A stretch of DNA of 64,000 bases, from contig JAODUP010000466.1 in the NCBI GenBank assembly GCA_025642065.1, forward strand, positions 125,001 to 189,000, written 5' to 3'. The position numbers and the translations under genes were made by a program. The notes under the pieces were generated by a model. It had not been told where the DNA came from, did not search any database, and was given only the letters and a program-made list of their open reading frames with translations. Shown here piece by piece: positions 38,351-51,592 of the stretch; the first letter of the stretch is position 1, and the number at the start of each line of letters is the position of its first letter. Source of the stretch: Paralvinella palmiformis. Taxonomy: Eukaryota; Annelida; Polychaeta; Terebellida; Alvinellidae.

Positions 38351-39236
38351 TCTGGGAGGTCCTAATGGCGAGCTGCGAGGAGGCGTTCTTTCTCTAAGCT
38401 GGTGTCGTGTCGGCTAGGCCAACCCCCTCCCTACACACACGCGCGCACAGACACACGCACACACAGACACTCGTTGGCTCCATGATGCCAGTGGCCAGCT
38501 TTTCAATCTGAATGGCGCCTGTCCTTGTGTGAAATAACTTGTCCCCGTCGGTGTGACTGTGTTTATGATAGGTTTGTAGTCGTAGCTTTTGTGTATTAGG
38601 CCGGGCTTGTGTATACTTATAACCGATTGCCCATTTTAGCCACTCTACGTCAGTGTGTATTGGGTAGGTCTGTGTTGTGTATTGACGGTTGACGACGAGA
38701 CGATTCCCAGAACCTTCGACGTTTTGTTTCTAATTACTGACCCATGCGGATTAACTTTGTGTATTAACGACTCGTTCGTCTGTGTGTATATCGGCCAGAT
38801 CGTGTGTCTTACCGAGCTGGATGTGTGTACTTGTTTTGGTATCGGTTACCCTATGTGGGGGTGTATTGCCTCCATCCCGTCCCGTGTGATATTGTTCTGG
38901 ATCTGTGTATTTGGATGTCTCACGAGTTAGCCCTTTAGATGTGTCGATTGGTGGGTGACCCTTTGTAAAGGACACATGTAGCTCTGGTCATCTCTGTATA
39001 TAGTATTAGTAGTACTATATATTACAGACTATCCTATCTGTATATTAATAATATTTACATTCATACACATTTCTTGTCTGTTGCGGCATTATCAAAAATA
39101 CCCCCCCCCATCTTCCAAGATTATATTACATTAATGTGAAGCTGTATTCATATATCTCTGATGTTAGTAGATCGCTATATTAAAGTATAAATGAGACAAG
39201 ATCTAACCTGTATTAACATGTATGCCACTATATGAC

Positions 39237-39267
<31 letters not shown>

Positions 39268-39339
39268 TACTTGTAGTGCTTCAGTATCTGTGACAGAGAT
39301 TTTTCTATAGAACCATTTAAATGTAGTATTGCTGAGTGT

Positions 39340-39640
39340 GTCTATCGGTAGTCCACTGTCTAACCGTGCTACCCTGTCTATCGGTGGTCCACTGTCTAAC
39401 CGTGCTACCCTGTCTATCGGTGGTCCACTGTCTAACGGTGCTACCCTGTCTATCGGTGGTCCACTGTCTAATGATGATACAGTGTCTATCGGTGGTCCAC
39501 TGTCTAACGGTTCTACCCTGTATATCGGTAGTCCACTGTCTAACAGTGCTATCTTGTCTATCGGTCGTCCACTGTCTAACAGTGCTATCTTGTATATCGG
39601 TGGTCCACTGTCTAATGATGGTACAATGTCGGTATTCCAG
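39340..39640 (+). repeat. 36-bp minisatellite, about 8 units
   Basis: The unit combines TCTATCGGTGGTCCACTG with TCTAACCGTGCTACCCTG. The two 18-bp halves also resemble each other. Because 36 is divisible by three, a frame encoding GGPLSN-type repeats stays open across it. I judge that frame non-coding. More decayed units continue to about 39860. Confidence 0.9.
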
Positions 39641-39939
39641 TGTCTAATAATAGTACATTATTTATTTGTAGTCCGTTTTATGGTGATCTACTGTCTATGG
39701 TCTAGTGGTGGTTCATCGCCTATCAGCAGTCCACTCTCTATCATTGGTCCATTAATGATCCAATATATGTGAGTGGACCACGGACTCTTAGAGGTCCACG
39801 GTCTATCAGTGGTCCCCTATCTATCAGTAGTCAACTGTCTAACTGTTGTCTAGTATACTTTTAGTACACTAAGCAACTCGGCACACAATAATCTATATTT
39901 AACCTTAGGAGGTCTAATATCCCAGGATACACCAGGCCA

Positions 39940-40093
39940 GTCCCCATTCATACTAGTCCTGTACCCATATATATTAGTCCTGTCCCCATACATACTAATC
40001 CCTTTCCCATACATATTAGTCATGTACCCATACATATTAGTCATGTACCCATACTTATTAGTCCTGTCCCCATTCATACTAGTCCTGTCCCCA
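39940..40093 (+). repeat. 21-bp minisatellite, about 7 units
   Basis: The unit resembles ATTAGTCATGTACCCATAC with changes such as CCTGTCCCC. The period of 21 leaves a heptapeptide-repeat frame open on the minus strand, which is not a gene. Confidence 0.85.
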
Positions 40094-41609
40094 CATACAC
40101 AACGCCGTACTATTATTATTCTCGCTGTTTTCACCGTCGCACCCCGATTCCCGCCGGTCCCCATATACCCTATACCTTACAGTAGTCCCGCTTGTCCCCA
40201 CATTCCCACCACCGAATAGTACGGCGCCCGCCGATAATCTCACCAATCCCCGAAGCCATTCTGTTCTGATCAATTAAAATCAGCGCCGCGGAGCTGGTCT
40301 CTGGAGATAACCGCATCTCGGGCCTGTCTACCCGGTGAGCACATCACTAACACGCGGGCCTACATCACCACCATCACGGGCTACATCGCTAGCGGGGACT
40401 ACATCACCGGCTCGTACGTAGCCCGTCGTCCGTCTTCGCGCTGAGCGAAGCCAATCTGGAATAGGAATCGGTCCTCTCGTCAAGTAAACACACGATCGCG
40501 GCGGCAGGTTTTCTGTTTGTTCGAGCGCGTCTTTGTTTGTTTGTTTGTTTGTTTGCTTGTTTGCGTTCTGTTGTGTTGTTATTTACACGGTGAGCGGATC
40601 TCTTTAAGGGCGATCAGATAGCGCCCGACGAAGCCCGCTGATTGGTCGGCGGCCGGTCGAGTTCTCTGGGCGCCATCCATGGCCGGGGCCGTCCGGAAAA
40701 AATGCGACGGTGGGGCGGTCTGAGGGCGATATAACGGGGCGAGGCGGCCCCCGTCGAAAGGACCGGACCCCCAGTCCTCCACACCGGCCACCCCTCACAC
40801 CGTCACCTCCTTTCCTCATCCGCCTCCAAGCCCCCCCCCCGAGAACACACGGTGTCTAGTGGAGCGAACGGCTACAGTTGAGCGACTAGCAGTTGTAGGT
40901 GGAACATCGGCTCCGTCGGTTGGCTTACACGTAACGGGGAGAGAGACATACCGATCGAGAGAACTATACACACTCACGGGCACGGGCTTGATATAGAAAC
41001 GAACAGAGGCCCGCGATATATAATACACACACACAGAGAGAGAGAAAGAGAGAACTGAGGGTTTGTTGACATGTGAAACCATTCACTGGGACGGTGAACA
41101 ATAATACGAGGCGCAGCACTGCCGGGGAGTCAGCCACACGGAAGACGGGTCAATAACGTGAGGGCTCGGCGAATCTTCTCCGCCAGGTGCCCGAGCTCGG
41201 AGCGGACACACGACCGGTGGACGTTACGCTTGATGACGACTACGACGAGCAGCAGCAGCCGAGTTTTATCGGCGGGGGAGAACCGAATATACCGAAGACG
41301 TTGTCACCATCATCATCGTCGTTTATAAATCATTATCTGACGTCTTTTATCTGTGCCCATCTCGTTGTCTTCCGTCCGCTCGGAGTGGTAGTCCTCCGAA
41401 TATTTCACCCCCCCCCCGTCTCAACCACCCACCCATCCGACGGATCGCGATGGATCTCGGCCGATCGGCGGCTGACTGTTAACCGGCGCGCCAACCTGAT
41501 GCGATCGGGATGTTCTGGATCTAGACATCGTCGGTGACGACACGCGGACAACGGTGTTCGGTTGATGTAGTATTGATAGCGATAGACTGACAGCGATACA
41601 GCGCCAGCC

Positions 41610-41733
41610 ATGGCCATGTACGGCGTTAATCCAAACACTCAGGCTATGGGAAGTATGGATATCAGTGGATACACCTGTAACACCTATAACTATCCGCCGA
41701 GGAATGTCGTTGATTACTTCCATTCGTGTAAGA
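41610..41733 (+). CDS. Pax2/5/8: Pax2/5/8 candidate first coding exon C
   Basis: The ATG at 41610 sits in a strong Kozak context (GCCATGG), with an in-frame TAG at 41583. It opens 41 codons plus one base and ends at the near-ideal donor AAGA|GTAAGT (41734), phase 1. Joined to 51593 it gives Lys-Ser-His-Gly-Gly-Val-Asn-Gln, so residue 1 of the paired domain becomes Ser instead of Gly. The peptide starts MAMYGVNPNTQAMGSMD and is Tyr/Asn-rich (YTCNTYNYPPRN), ending DYFHSCK. A second donor, CGT|GTAAGA at 41728, is also phase 1 and would give a form two residues shorter with Cys at the junction. The intron to 51593 is about 9.9 kb. A short leader joined to the paired domain is close to the plan of vertebrate Pax2/5/8. 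Confidence 0.65.
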
Positions 41734-42666
41734 GTAAGTTTTTTTCAGCGCCATATTCAAACTGATATTGCCGTTTTTATTATTTCGAATTTTTTTTTGT
41801 CTCGATCAATGTATGTAGATGATGATGATGATGATATATCGTATTATATGTCATCCTATCAAAGCGTTTCGTCGCCCGATTGCCGATGTGTTCATATTTC
41901 GCCATATGAGACCGTATCGCCATCTCCATGGCTGACTGAATCACTGAACGCCCCCCTGGTCGTATTATCTCCCTGACAAATTCTATTAGGAAACGAGTTT
42001 AAGTTGATGGCGTGTTTTTGTTTGTGTGCGTGCGCGTGTGTGTTTGCGTGGTTGTGCACGCGCGCGTCTGCCTGCCTGCCTGCCTGGCGATAGGAGGAGA
42101 TGGCGAACGAATTACGCCTAATTCGCTCCTTAATCAAGCGTCTCTCTTCCCGGGACGTCCATTTTCGCCAATTTGTGGCCACAATCGAATTACCGGCGGC
42201 CGTGTAACGTGTTTGTTGACCAATTGTCGTCCGGACGATATGCTGAGTGGCCGAAACACTCGGCCATTGACGAAGTTATCGGCCGCTGAAAGGAAAGGCG
42301 TCATAACCTCGTTAAAGCGGCCGCGCTCCTTAAGAACATGTCCCTTTGCCATTTCTCGTCCGGTGCCCGTCTTTTTAGAGTGTGGCCCGGCTTACAACGC
42401 GGATGACCGGAAACGTGTCGGCGGACCGCGAACTAGCCACCACCAGTCGGCCATTTTACATTTCCCGCCGGCATCCTTCCGTTCTGGATCGGCCTCTTGT
42501 CGTCGTCGTCGTGTCCGGTTTAGGTCGTGATTTGCCGCTGTGGTTGGTGGTGGTATAGTGGAGGCGACGTTTAGGACGACGAGAACACATCGGGACGGTG
42601 CATGCGGAGCTTGTCTCGACCGCGCTTCGCATTAATAATTAGCGCATTAGTAATTAATATTCATCC
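41734..42666 (+). other. Intronic DNA between first exons C and D
   Basis: The first 300 bases are AT-rich with a short (GAT)n. The rest is CpG-rich and could be a promoter for exon D. The open frame at 42012-42530 is an effect of GC-rich sequence and has no domain. Confidence 0.45.
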
Positions 42667-42751
42667 ATGGATTATTACTATCATTTTACCGGCCAGTCTT
42701 CCTATCAGTTGGCCCACCTTCACGGCACGCTAAACGTATTGTCGAAAATAG
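42667..42751 (+). CDS. Pax2/5/8: Pax2/5/8 candidate first coding exon D (short leader)
   Basis: The ATG at 42667 (G at +4, in-frame TAA at 42655) opens 28 codons plus one base and ends at the donor ATAG|GTAGGT (42752), phase 1. Joined to 51593 it reads Lys-Ile-Gly-His-Gly-Gly-Val-Asn-Gln. The peptide starts MDYYYHFTGQSSYQ and ends LNVLSKI. Its length of 28 residues is close to the 15- to 20-residue leaders of vertebrate Pax2/5/8. It lies only 0.9 kb after exon C, so it could be a second start from the same promoter region. A short ATG frame followed by a phase-matched donor can arise by chance, so this is the least certain of the four first exons. Confidence 0.42.
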
Positions 42752-42948
42752 GTAGGTGTTCATTTGATAGATTCATCGAAGGTACGAAAGTCGTATGCAT
42801 TATTTACGCGGTGCATTATTCGACCCAGTTGTTTCTGGGGCGTGAATTAATATAAAATGCTTCCCGGTCGGCTATAAATTGTGGCCACGTTTGGAACATT
42901 TTGTTGGTAAAGTTTGCCAAAATCTACCTCCAAGATGGATATAGCCTT

Positions 42949-42993
<45 letters not shown>

Positions 42994-43551
42994 TCTATAT
43001 AAGGTTGAACTTTGTCGCTAATTTATTGTTTGACGACTGAATGGGTTGGCCGGATATAATTTAGATTTCGTACAGAGAGAGAGAGAGAGTGTGTGTGTGT
43101 GTATGCGTGTATGTATGTGTGTGTGTGAGTGAGTGAGTGAGTGAGTGAGTATGTGTGTGTCACTGTGTGTGCTTTTCAAAAAGTTTCTATTCTATAAGCG
43201 AGCTCACGACTAGAGAGTTTTATATTTTATATCCGATGGTCGTGTTGTTTATGTGTTATCTACGAGTAATAGCAGGAAACTGGCCGTCAGTAGCTGTCTG
43301 AGAAAATACATTACTCGGAGAAGGATGGAGATTGTGTTGTTTTTATTTGGGGGTGGGGGGATGTTGGTTTGAAGTTTTTATTGCCGAAAAAATGGCAAGC
43401 GAAAGAAAGACTTGTAGAAACTTATCTACAAACGTGATCTTATCAATGGGCGTCTTGGTCTTGGATCAAATGTGTAACTAAAACATATTTGTTGTCGCCT
43501 TCTATTCTAACCATTATTATAGTTCTATATCTATTTAAGCTTTAAGTCTAT

Positions 43552-43607
<56 letters not shown>

Positions 43608-45232
43608 TATATATAGGACGCATGCATACATAAATATGTCACATACGCATACGCACGCACACACACACAAAGTCGTTTATTTTTTGATGTAATTGTCAGC
43701 TATCGGCTTGAGATACCTGTGAGATAGATAGGTATATACAAAGATAGATAGATCACAGAAAGATAGATATAGTGAGAGAGAGAGAGAGAGACTTTTAACA
43801 CTATACAGTATACTGCTATATCAGTCTATTTAATGGAATTTCTTTTACAGTCAACTGTCTGTGATATTGCAAAGTTTATGTAATTTCTTTACGATTGTCG
43901 CCCATTAAATGGTATGTTCGCGTCAAAGATATAGTTTATTCCCAAGAGTCAGAGTGCACAACATATATCTTGCTTGCAGTGTACACCCTGTTGTCGACAC
44001 TTGGTGTAAAGCTTTTCCCGCAATATACGCAGGACAAACCCTACTCACATACATTGACGTTCTTCACAATACGCTGCCTATATTCTACCCACAACGCACA
44101 AAATAAACCATTCCAACGACACAACATACACATTGCCCACCACCACATAACACACACCACATAACACACACCTATATTATACAGAATGTACCTCGTCCAC
44201 AAGCCAATACAAACCTCGTCCACAGCACGGTTTATAGAATCTGCCCACAGCATAGTCTATTCTAATTAAAGCCCACGACACAGTATAGACCTTGCCTATA
44301 ACGCAGCATAAACTTTGCACGTAACACAGTATAAACGGAGTATAAACTTAGCCCCACAACAGAGTATAAATCTTGCCTTCAAGACGATACAAACGTTGTC
44401 TTACAACGGAGTATAAACCTTTCTTAAGACGAACAATTCGATGTAAAACGCACACCTCGGTTCTGTCGGCATATCCCGTGTGTCACGTCCTATTCGTAAC
44501 AATCAACTATAGTTGCGATCGTTCTAAAAATCCCCTGATGAAGTAAACGAGTCATTTTTAACACGACACCACCACAAATTAAGTAATTCCCGTGGAGTTT
44601 ATTGCCACTCGGCATCAACTTGTAGATATGTTCGTGCCAGTTTTTGGTCAGACGAAACGGACGCGATAGTCTGTGAAATTGTGTAACACGTGTGATTGGC
44701 GGCGTGGCTTATTGTTGGCGTAGGGTTCCGGCTGTAAAGTGGCCAGTTATGTCGGGAATTACGATGCTACATCGCGTTGCATGGTCGGCCAGCTGTATCC
44801 AGATCGAGGCTTCCGCGTGATCTAGGAGTCGTGATTAAGGCTGCATATTACCGCGGCGTTCAGGTGGCAGGCAACAGACCGACCTAACAGAAATCACTGA
44901 TCTGTCCCATTGCTCATGGTTAGCCTCCCGGATAATGCCCTTTGTTCATGCTCCATAAGCGAGCTATGGCGTGGCCGGGATACTTAAGCCAAATGATCTA
45001 TTTATTGGTAAGCACAAATACTTCCTGTAGCCGATCTGTTCAGAGGCTGGCCTTGGTTAGGGTTGACGGCTGCAGTTTTCTGTCGAGGAAAGACTTTGGT
45101 GCGTGTGTGTGTACATGTGTGTTCGTGTGTATGTGTGTCTTTATATGTATGGAGCGCTTTGGAATAGTAGGCCACACGATGGTGAACAGCCATCTCTGGA
45201 TATTTTTATGTTGCTTGGCGGCTTATAGGGAC

Positions 45233-45358
45233 TGGTGAGACATTACACATTTCTGAGCATGAAAAGTCGCCGATCGGGATACAGTCCCCTGAAGAATCGT
45301 CCAGAGTTTGAATTCACGGTTCGAGATTATCTGTGCCTGTGCCTTATTATACACAGCT

Positions 45359-45399
<41 letters not shown>

Positions 45400-45400
45400 G
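45233..45400 (+). repeat. Dispersed repeat family R, copy 2
   Basis: This matches 7587-7730 in block order: TGGTGAGACATTAC, CATGAAAA, CCCCTGAAGAATCGTCCA, AGTTTGAATT, TATCTGT, TGCCTTATT, then a tail that has become a pure (CA)n run at about 45361-45399. The longer CA tail here compared with copy 1 suggests that the microsatellite grew from the element's 3' end. Confidence 0.6.
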
Positions 45401-46158
45401 GCCGACCGGGTCTAGGACCCGTGACGTAACGGATTTGTAACAGGATGATCGACTAACGACGTACTATTGAAGGAATCTCTCAGTCGTATATATAGAGGAC
45501 AGGCGAGAGCAGCAGCAGCAACAGCATCGTTCTGTTTGGGATTACATTTTTGATCCGGTGTAAACACCCGAAGGATCGCCGCGCCGCCTTCCGGTCGAGT
45601 AGACACAGGTAATCGCTTACTCCTCCTCCTACTACTAGCGTCAACACCTGGCCGCATGAATGGGGCGGCGGCGTCAGTGGTCTCCTCCCGGCGTCGTCGA
45701 AGCGGAATGTCAACAGAGGCACGCGTCCTCTGTTTACCCTATCACCTCTCGACAAGACTTTGGTCAATATTGAAACAAGCCAAGGGGCCACTTGTTGGTG
45801 ACGATCCGTTATATAGAGGAGAGCTTTATTAACGGCTATAACTCCCGAGGTGCGCGCCTCCCTCAATGGAGGCCGGGTCGGTGTTGTTTTGATTAGCTCC
45901 GAGATGTCAATAATAGATAAACATCGACGCCGCCGATGCGCTATCTAACCCGTCCCCGTTATCTGTCCGGGCCAGGCCGCGCGGCGTGTCCTCCGGTCGG
46001 CGTGTAGTATACGCGGCTTGGACGCGGCGCGGCGCGGCGCGGGGACGTTCTCGGGAGTTCTAAGGCTGTCACCGACAATGGCCGAGATGGGGATACGGTA
46101 TCGATGAAGCCTGTCAGCGAGCTGGCATTGTCGTAAATATTACATGGATCTAACGGTC

Positions 46159-46211
<53 letters not shown>

Positions 46212-46458
46212 GTCTCCCTCCTCCCCCCCTCTCTCTCAGTGTATGCTACAGGCCAACTTTAAGGCTCTATGGTCGACTTGACGGTGGAGAAGAGCGGACA
46301 AATCTCGACACGTTTCTCGCTTTATGCCGATGGCACTGATCATCTCTTATCTTATCTCTTGTTCGTTGTTCAACTGAATTTGATTCGCATAAACAATGGA
46401 TTGCTCCGTTATCGGACTCCACAGTAGAAATAGCTGACATCAACTGTATATCTATTAT

Positions 46459-46464
<6 letters not shown>

Positions 46465-46553
<89 letters not shown>
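46465..46553. repeat. Double (AT)n microsatellite
   Basis: Two long (AT)n runs are separated by AAATATAC. The frames crossing it encode Tyr-Ile repeats and are not genes. Confidence 0.95.
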
Positions 46554-46556
<3 letters not shown>

Positions 46557-48626
46557 TACACAACACACACACAATGCCATAATTGCGCATGCATTGATCT
46601 TTGTCTATAGTAATATATTTTCGTCACGTATAAACCAAGACATATCAAAATCTTCCACTGTGACTATGTGTATATGTTTGTTGTCATGTCGAGGCGCCTA
46701 TACGATACGGTATATATGTGTTTATTTATTTGATATCTCCGCCATTGTATCGCCGTAGTCCGGGACATTACAATGGCAGAGATACGGCTCTTTAGATACC
46801 GAGATAATATTCATATATCACAGCGACAGAAGTAAGTGGGCGTGTGAGGGAGGAGTGGGGGGGGGGGGCGATAGAGGGACTTACTACGAAGCAACAACAC
46901 CAGATTACCACTGAGAAAATGCCACATAGAGTGAACATTTTTATACCACGCCCATAACTCCGGTTTTTTTCCCGTTGTTGTTCAGATATTCACTTGGAGG
47001 GAAACCTCCAGGTACGGGTAACGTCTTTACGCCGGCCTCACATTTTTGTTTAAAATACTCGGTTGTCTCACTAAATATTGCTATTTCAGGGGGCCATAAA
47101 TCACATTCGCAGCGCCCTGTTATCATCACGAGACATTCACCTGCTGAGTTGATTATTTGCATTGCTTTGTTAAACCAGAAAACCTCGTGAAAAAATCTAA
47201 TTTAATTTTCCCCCATTTATACGACTTTCTCTACCCCGAGGCCTCCAAAAAAAAAACAGAAACAAAAAACGCCTGACGAGTTTAATAAGTGTGTGGCAAA
47301 ATCATCATCGTCTTCATTATTATTATTATTATTATTATCATCATCATCATCAGCATCATCTATAATTGATGTGGTAATTTCATACTCCAGCTGTAATTAT
47401 ATTATAATTATTTCCTTCGCATGTTTACAAGATGTCAAATGGCATATTCTGTGTGAGCATATATTTGTAAACCGAATTAGATGTTTTTCTGTTGTACGAA
47501 CAACATACTATTAATTGGTAATCTTCCTATGTGGCCGTGATTAAGTGAGTTGATGACGGCTTCGGTTTGTTGTTTGTGTCATCCCAACGAAGAATCAACC
47601 TATTTTTCTCCGTCCGTCAGAACTTTGTCATAAAACAAATATCTCCTCCCCCCCTCCCTCTCAGTCATCTAGCCATCCCGTGTCGTGTTATTGTTCGACA
47701 CGGGTGTACCTACCCAGATCTTCCATCTATTCGATCGGTTCATCCCGCTGCCTCCTCCCTCGCATATCCCACCCCATCCCCGCCGAACATGTGATTATTA
47801 TATTGTTTTTGAACGGAGCAAACCGGCCCCTCGGTATTAGCGTTGGGAGGGGGGGGGGGGGGGTAGGCCTAATACGGCCCGATCGCCGGTTCGTCCGTCC
47901 GATCGCCGGTCGGTCCGTTCCGTGAATTATTCATGGAATAGATGTCGTTAAATGTTGTGTATCAAAAGCCGCCTTTATAAAGGAGCGCCCCATTAATAGT
48001 GAACGATAAATCTTCGCCCGCGATCAAAGATCGATAGCGGGCAAGGCCGGCACCACTATATGACGACGACGTTGTGCGCTAGAAGGATATAGATGGCGCT
48101 GGCTGCGGCCACTTCCTCTCGTGTTCACTGCCATGGCAGCAGACAGCCAGGCCAGGCCAGGCCAGGCTCAGCCATCTCTCTGTCTCTGTCTCTCCGCACA
48201 ATCGTCGGTATTATGAGCGTGGCGATAATACCATGGATATTACATGGACCCGCACACACCGAGCGGTATTATTCAGATTGCGATCCTCTTGTTCGCTTAC
48301 TCGCTCGATAGATCTCTGGCTGCCTCCCGTGAAAGGAGCACGCCGACGCAGCTGAAATTAGGCTTATTAATAGCTCGGCGGGGTCTGATTTATTTTCACT
48401 TGTTTTGTCGCGCCTTGTCTTTCTTTACAGGCGAATAAACCGCCCCCCCCCCTCCCCGGATCGATCCCCCCTCCCGTCTTTCTTCCTCCGCGTATCCATC
48501 GTCATCGAGTTTTGTCTCTAATGATGACCGGGACCGTGTCACCTCCTTCAAACGGCATTTCGCGTGAAATCGTTTGTTGGCCGATTCAAAGGCCGAAATG
48601 TTTGTAAACAGGCAAGGAGACCCAGG

Positions 48627-48628
<2 letters not shown>

Positions 48629-48722
<94 letters not shown>
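48629..48722. repeat. (GT)n-(AT)n compound microsatellite
   Basis: (GT)n of about 36 bases runs directly into (AT)n of about 55 bases. No other content is seen. Confidence 0.95.
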
Positions 48723-48724
<2 letters not shown>

Positions 48725-50157
48725 ACACGGTTAAATCTCCATTCTACGGCTCGGTTAGATGTTGTAATGTGTTTAAGACGAGGCCGGCGAGGCGTTGCTG
48801 TTTAATTGTCGTCCCGCGGGAACTCTCGGCTCACGCCACGTTGCTGATGATGTCCGCAGAGGGCCGCCCTACACATATTGCTCTACCGCTCGCAGCGGGG
48901 GTTGGGGTTGGGGGGGGGGGGTTGGTGGCATTCCCCCAAACGGACCTACGCGGTAATAAGCTAGTCTTTAGCCGATTTCATAGCTTAATTCCGGTTTGTT
49001 GATGAAATGGCCACTTTCCTTTGGACTTCTCCCCAGATGCCCGATTTTAATGTCTCTCCGAGTTCTGACGACGCGTAGACGCGGCGGCCTTTCCCCGCGG
49101 CTCGATGACCGTTGTTAGCGAGGCTTCAAAGGCGAACGCTTGCTATTTGATAATCGTGCTAGCTAAGTACAAACAATCCCCCCCCCCCCCACCCACCACC
49201 ACCAGCACCACCCACCAACCCCGTAACGCAAACCGTACCCCGTTTATTTCGGAACCTGTGCCGTTTGGATCCGGATAGAGAGAGAGAGAGAGAGAGAGAG
49301 AGTTGTCGGCGGGACACCACTTGCCGGTTACAATAACTATACGAGAGGCAATCTCTCGATCAGTGCCCGGTGACCGGCCAGGGAGATCCAGATAGTTAAG
49401 ACATCATTAAGGGGTCGTAGGGAGATGTCGGGATGATCCGGTCATAGCGAGCATGACAACTGCTTAACTAAGCTGAACGTTACGATCCAGCGATTGCCAG
49501 GTTCGATCCAGATTATTCCGGCGTTGGACCAGGTGATGAGACAATCAACTGCAGGTTAAACTGTAAGCCGGTCTCTTGGCATGTCAGCGGTACGGAGGAG
49601 ACTCCAGGCTGCCGAAGCTGATAAGTGAGCGATAATACAGAGGTCAAATCTGGTGTGTTCGAATATTTTGTCTCTGATTAAGTTAAAGATTCCCTGCCAA
49701 CATACCCCCCCCCGAAGATAATCCTATTCGTTTGTACAACGGAATATCGAATTTATGAACCCTGTCCATTTGTTTGAAATTGTATGTTATACAGACAATT
49801 TTCTTATTCTGTTCCTCTTGTATTACTGCTAGTACTAATAATAATAATTCTTCGTGAGGCACACTCTGCCTGATGCAACCATTGTCAAATTGTATGGAAG
49901 TGTGTTATTAATGACATTAAAACAGTATCCTCGAATAGAGTTATAATTAATAATCTTAATTATTATCCCAATCCTCAAAGACAACATTAAGGTAAATAAA
50001 ACCAAACCAAACCAAACCTCATCAACAATAATCCTACCACGTTTAGAACATTAAACGATAACAAAATAATTCAACTTCTAATTGAATATATTTTGTTAGG
50101 TAAACACCTCAATCGTCGAGCTCTTGACACGCACGCACGCGCGCGCGCACACACAAC

Positions 50158-50190
<33 letters not shown>

Positions 50191-51592
50191 GCGCGCGCAC
50201 ACACACTTGACTGGAAATGAACACCAGTTGTTACCAAGACGCTCTCCGACAAATCTTTCCATCGTCTGGCTTTCATTACGTTTGCTGGCTTTGAGGTTAG
50301 ACGAGAGAGAGATGCGGGGCGTAGTTGAAAGAAATACCTGGCCTCGGGCGATGGGTGTTTGACGTCTGACCGACGGGCCGAGAGCTGACAGCACTCTGAG
50401 GCGTATACCAGCCCCTGGGGCCTCGATCCGGCGGGCAGGTGGAAATATTTACCGAGCGGAATTAACTAACGAATGATGCTCGAATCGGCCGAAAGGTCAA
50501 CTGCACGCTGAGAGCGTTTATTCCGAGGTCAGCTCGTGGAGAGTTATGCATAGATGTATTGTGTATGATTAGATTAGTGGATGGTGTCATTGGTTGCCTT
50601 CTGTGGTCTCCTCTTTTTGTTGTTGTTGTTGTTGTTGTTATTGTTGTTAATCTACGATTGGCGCCTCTTTAGTTTATGAAATAGGTTTCCTGTGACCATC
50701 GGGGACGTCCTTTCTTCCGTATAACCGAACGAGTGTCCAGATGATGATTATAAGCATGAGGCGTGCTGGGCTGCTTTGGAAAGCCGGAGATAACAGTTAG
50801 TTCGGGTAGAGGTGACCGCTTCATTGGCCGTTCACTTCCAATAAAAGTTTTCATCTAGTGAGATCGGCTCGCGTTTCCCCGATTCCCATGCGTGTGCCAT
50901 CAATTGTGATTCGGCATCACAGATGGATGGCGCCTCGTCACCATATTCCCGTGTCTCGTCGGGCGCCTCGCTGCGATTTCATACTCCATCTGGGTGGTTA
51001 AATAACCCCCCCCCCCACACACACACACTCTTCTCCTGCTCTCTCTCTTAAGTAGTTGACTATATTTATCGGCCATATTGCTGCCTGGTCAGGTGACGTG
51101 ACATTCTGACGAGAATCCATCAGACGTCTCCTGGTTTAGAACACAAAACATCGGCGGGTTCTATGACCTTTAGGTCAAACGACACAGATTGGCAATTTTA
51201 ACAGTTTCACGACTTTTTGTTACGCTCTGGATGTCAACCCATCTGGAATATGGTCGAGGGGAAGGAGTTTATGAGGGGAAGAATGGGGGGTGGCCGGAAA
51301 ATTGGGATGAAAACCGATAGCGCGTGTCCATCCTTTGTTTAATAAACTATGGCCGGTCAAAGCGAATGAAGTCCGTTCGTTCGTGTGTTTACTATAAATA
51401 TTTTATACACGAAATAAAATATATTGAATTATTTAGATCGTTTAGGCTTTATTGCTCTTGAAATTGGTTTATTTTAGTGTTGCCTTGTTTGAGTCTTGCT
51501 AGAAAATCGTAAGCCAGCCGTCATGCGAAGAAAGCCTTTGTCTTCAATCTTCAATTACCTGCTGTCATATGTTTGATTTTTTTTATTTGTAG

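Larger units (their letters stand above)
25151..41609 (+). other. Large 5' intron, middle part
   Basis: No gene is recognised. The stretch has (AT)n at about 25318-25352, GC-rich blocks (26.2-27.5 kb, 31.8-32.3 kb, 36.2-37.3 kb, 40.3-41.6 kb) and many simple repeats. Minisatellites and putative regulatory clusters are listed separately. Open frames in the GC-rich blocks, such as 31840-32163 and 36312-36680, have no domain and no typical start context. The segment just before 41610 is GC-rich, contains TATATAAT at 41017-41024 and may include the promoter and 5' UTR of first exon C. Confidence 0.55.
42752..51592 (+). other. Large 5' intron, last part before paired-domain exon
   Basis: No gene is recognised. 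The stretch holds (AT)n at about 42952-42991 and 43554-43604, (GA)n and (GT)n near 43075-43165, a degenerate ACAACGGAGTATAAACC-type repeat at about 44160-44440, (CT)n at about 46158-46207, a double (AT)n at about 46465-46553, (ATT)n to (ATC)n at about 47315-47365, a GT/AT compound repeat at 48629-48722, (GA)n near 49275-49303 and CA/CG runs at 50130-50205. CpG-rich blocks occur at 45.4-46.1 kb and 47.6-49.4 kb. Confidence 0.55.

Noticed and set aside
39329..39772. Frame of 147 residues with GGPLSN repeats
   Set aside because: Produced by the 36-bp minisatellite. A second frame is open over the same array and neither has gene context.
42012..42530. Frame of 172 residues between exons C and D
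   Set aside because: Arg/Pro-rich composition expected from CpG-rich DNA, non-ATG start, and no recognised domain.
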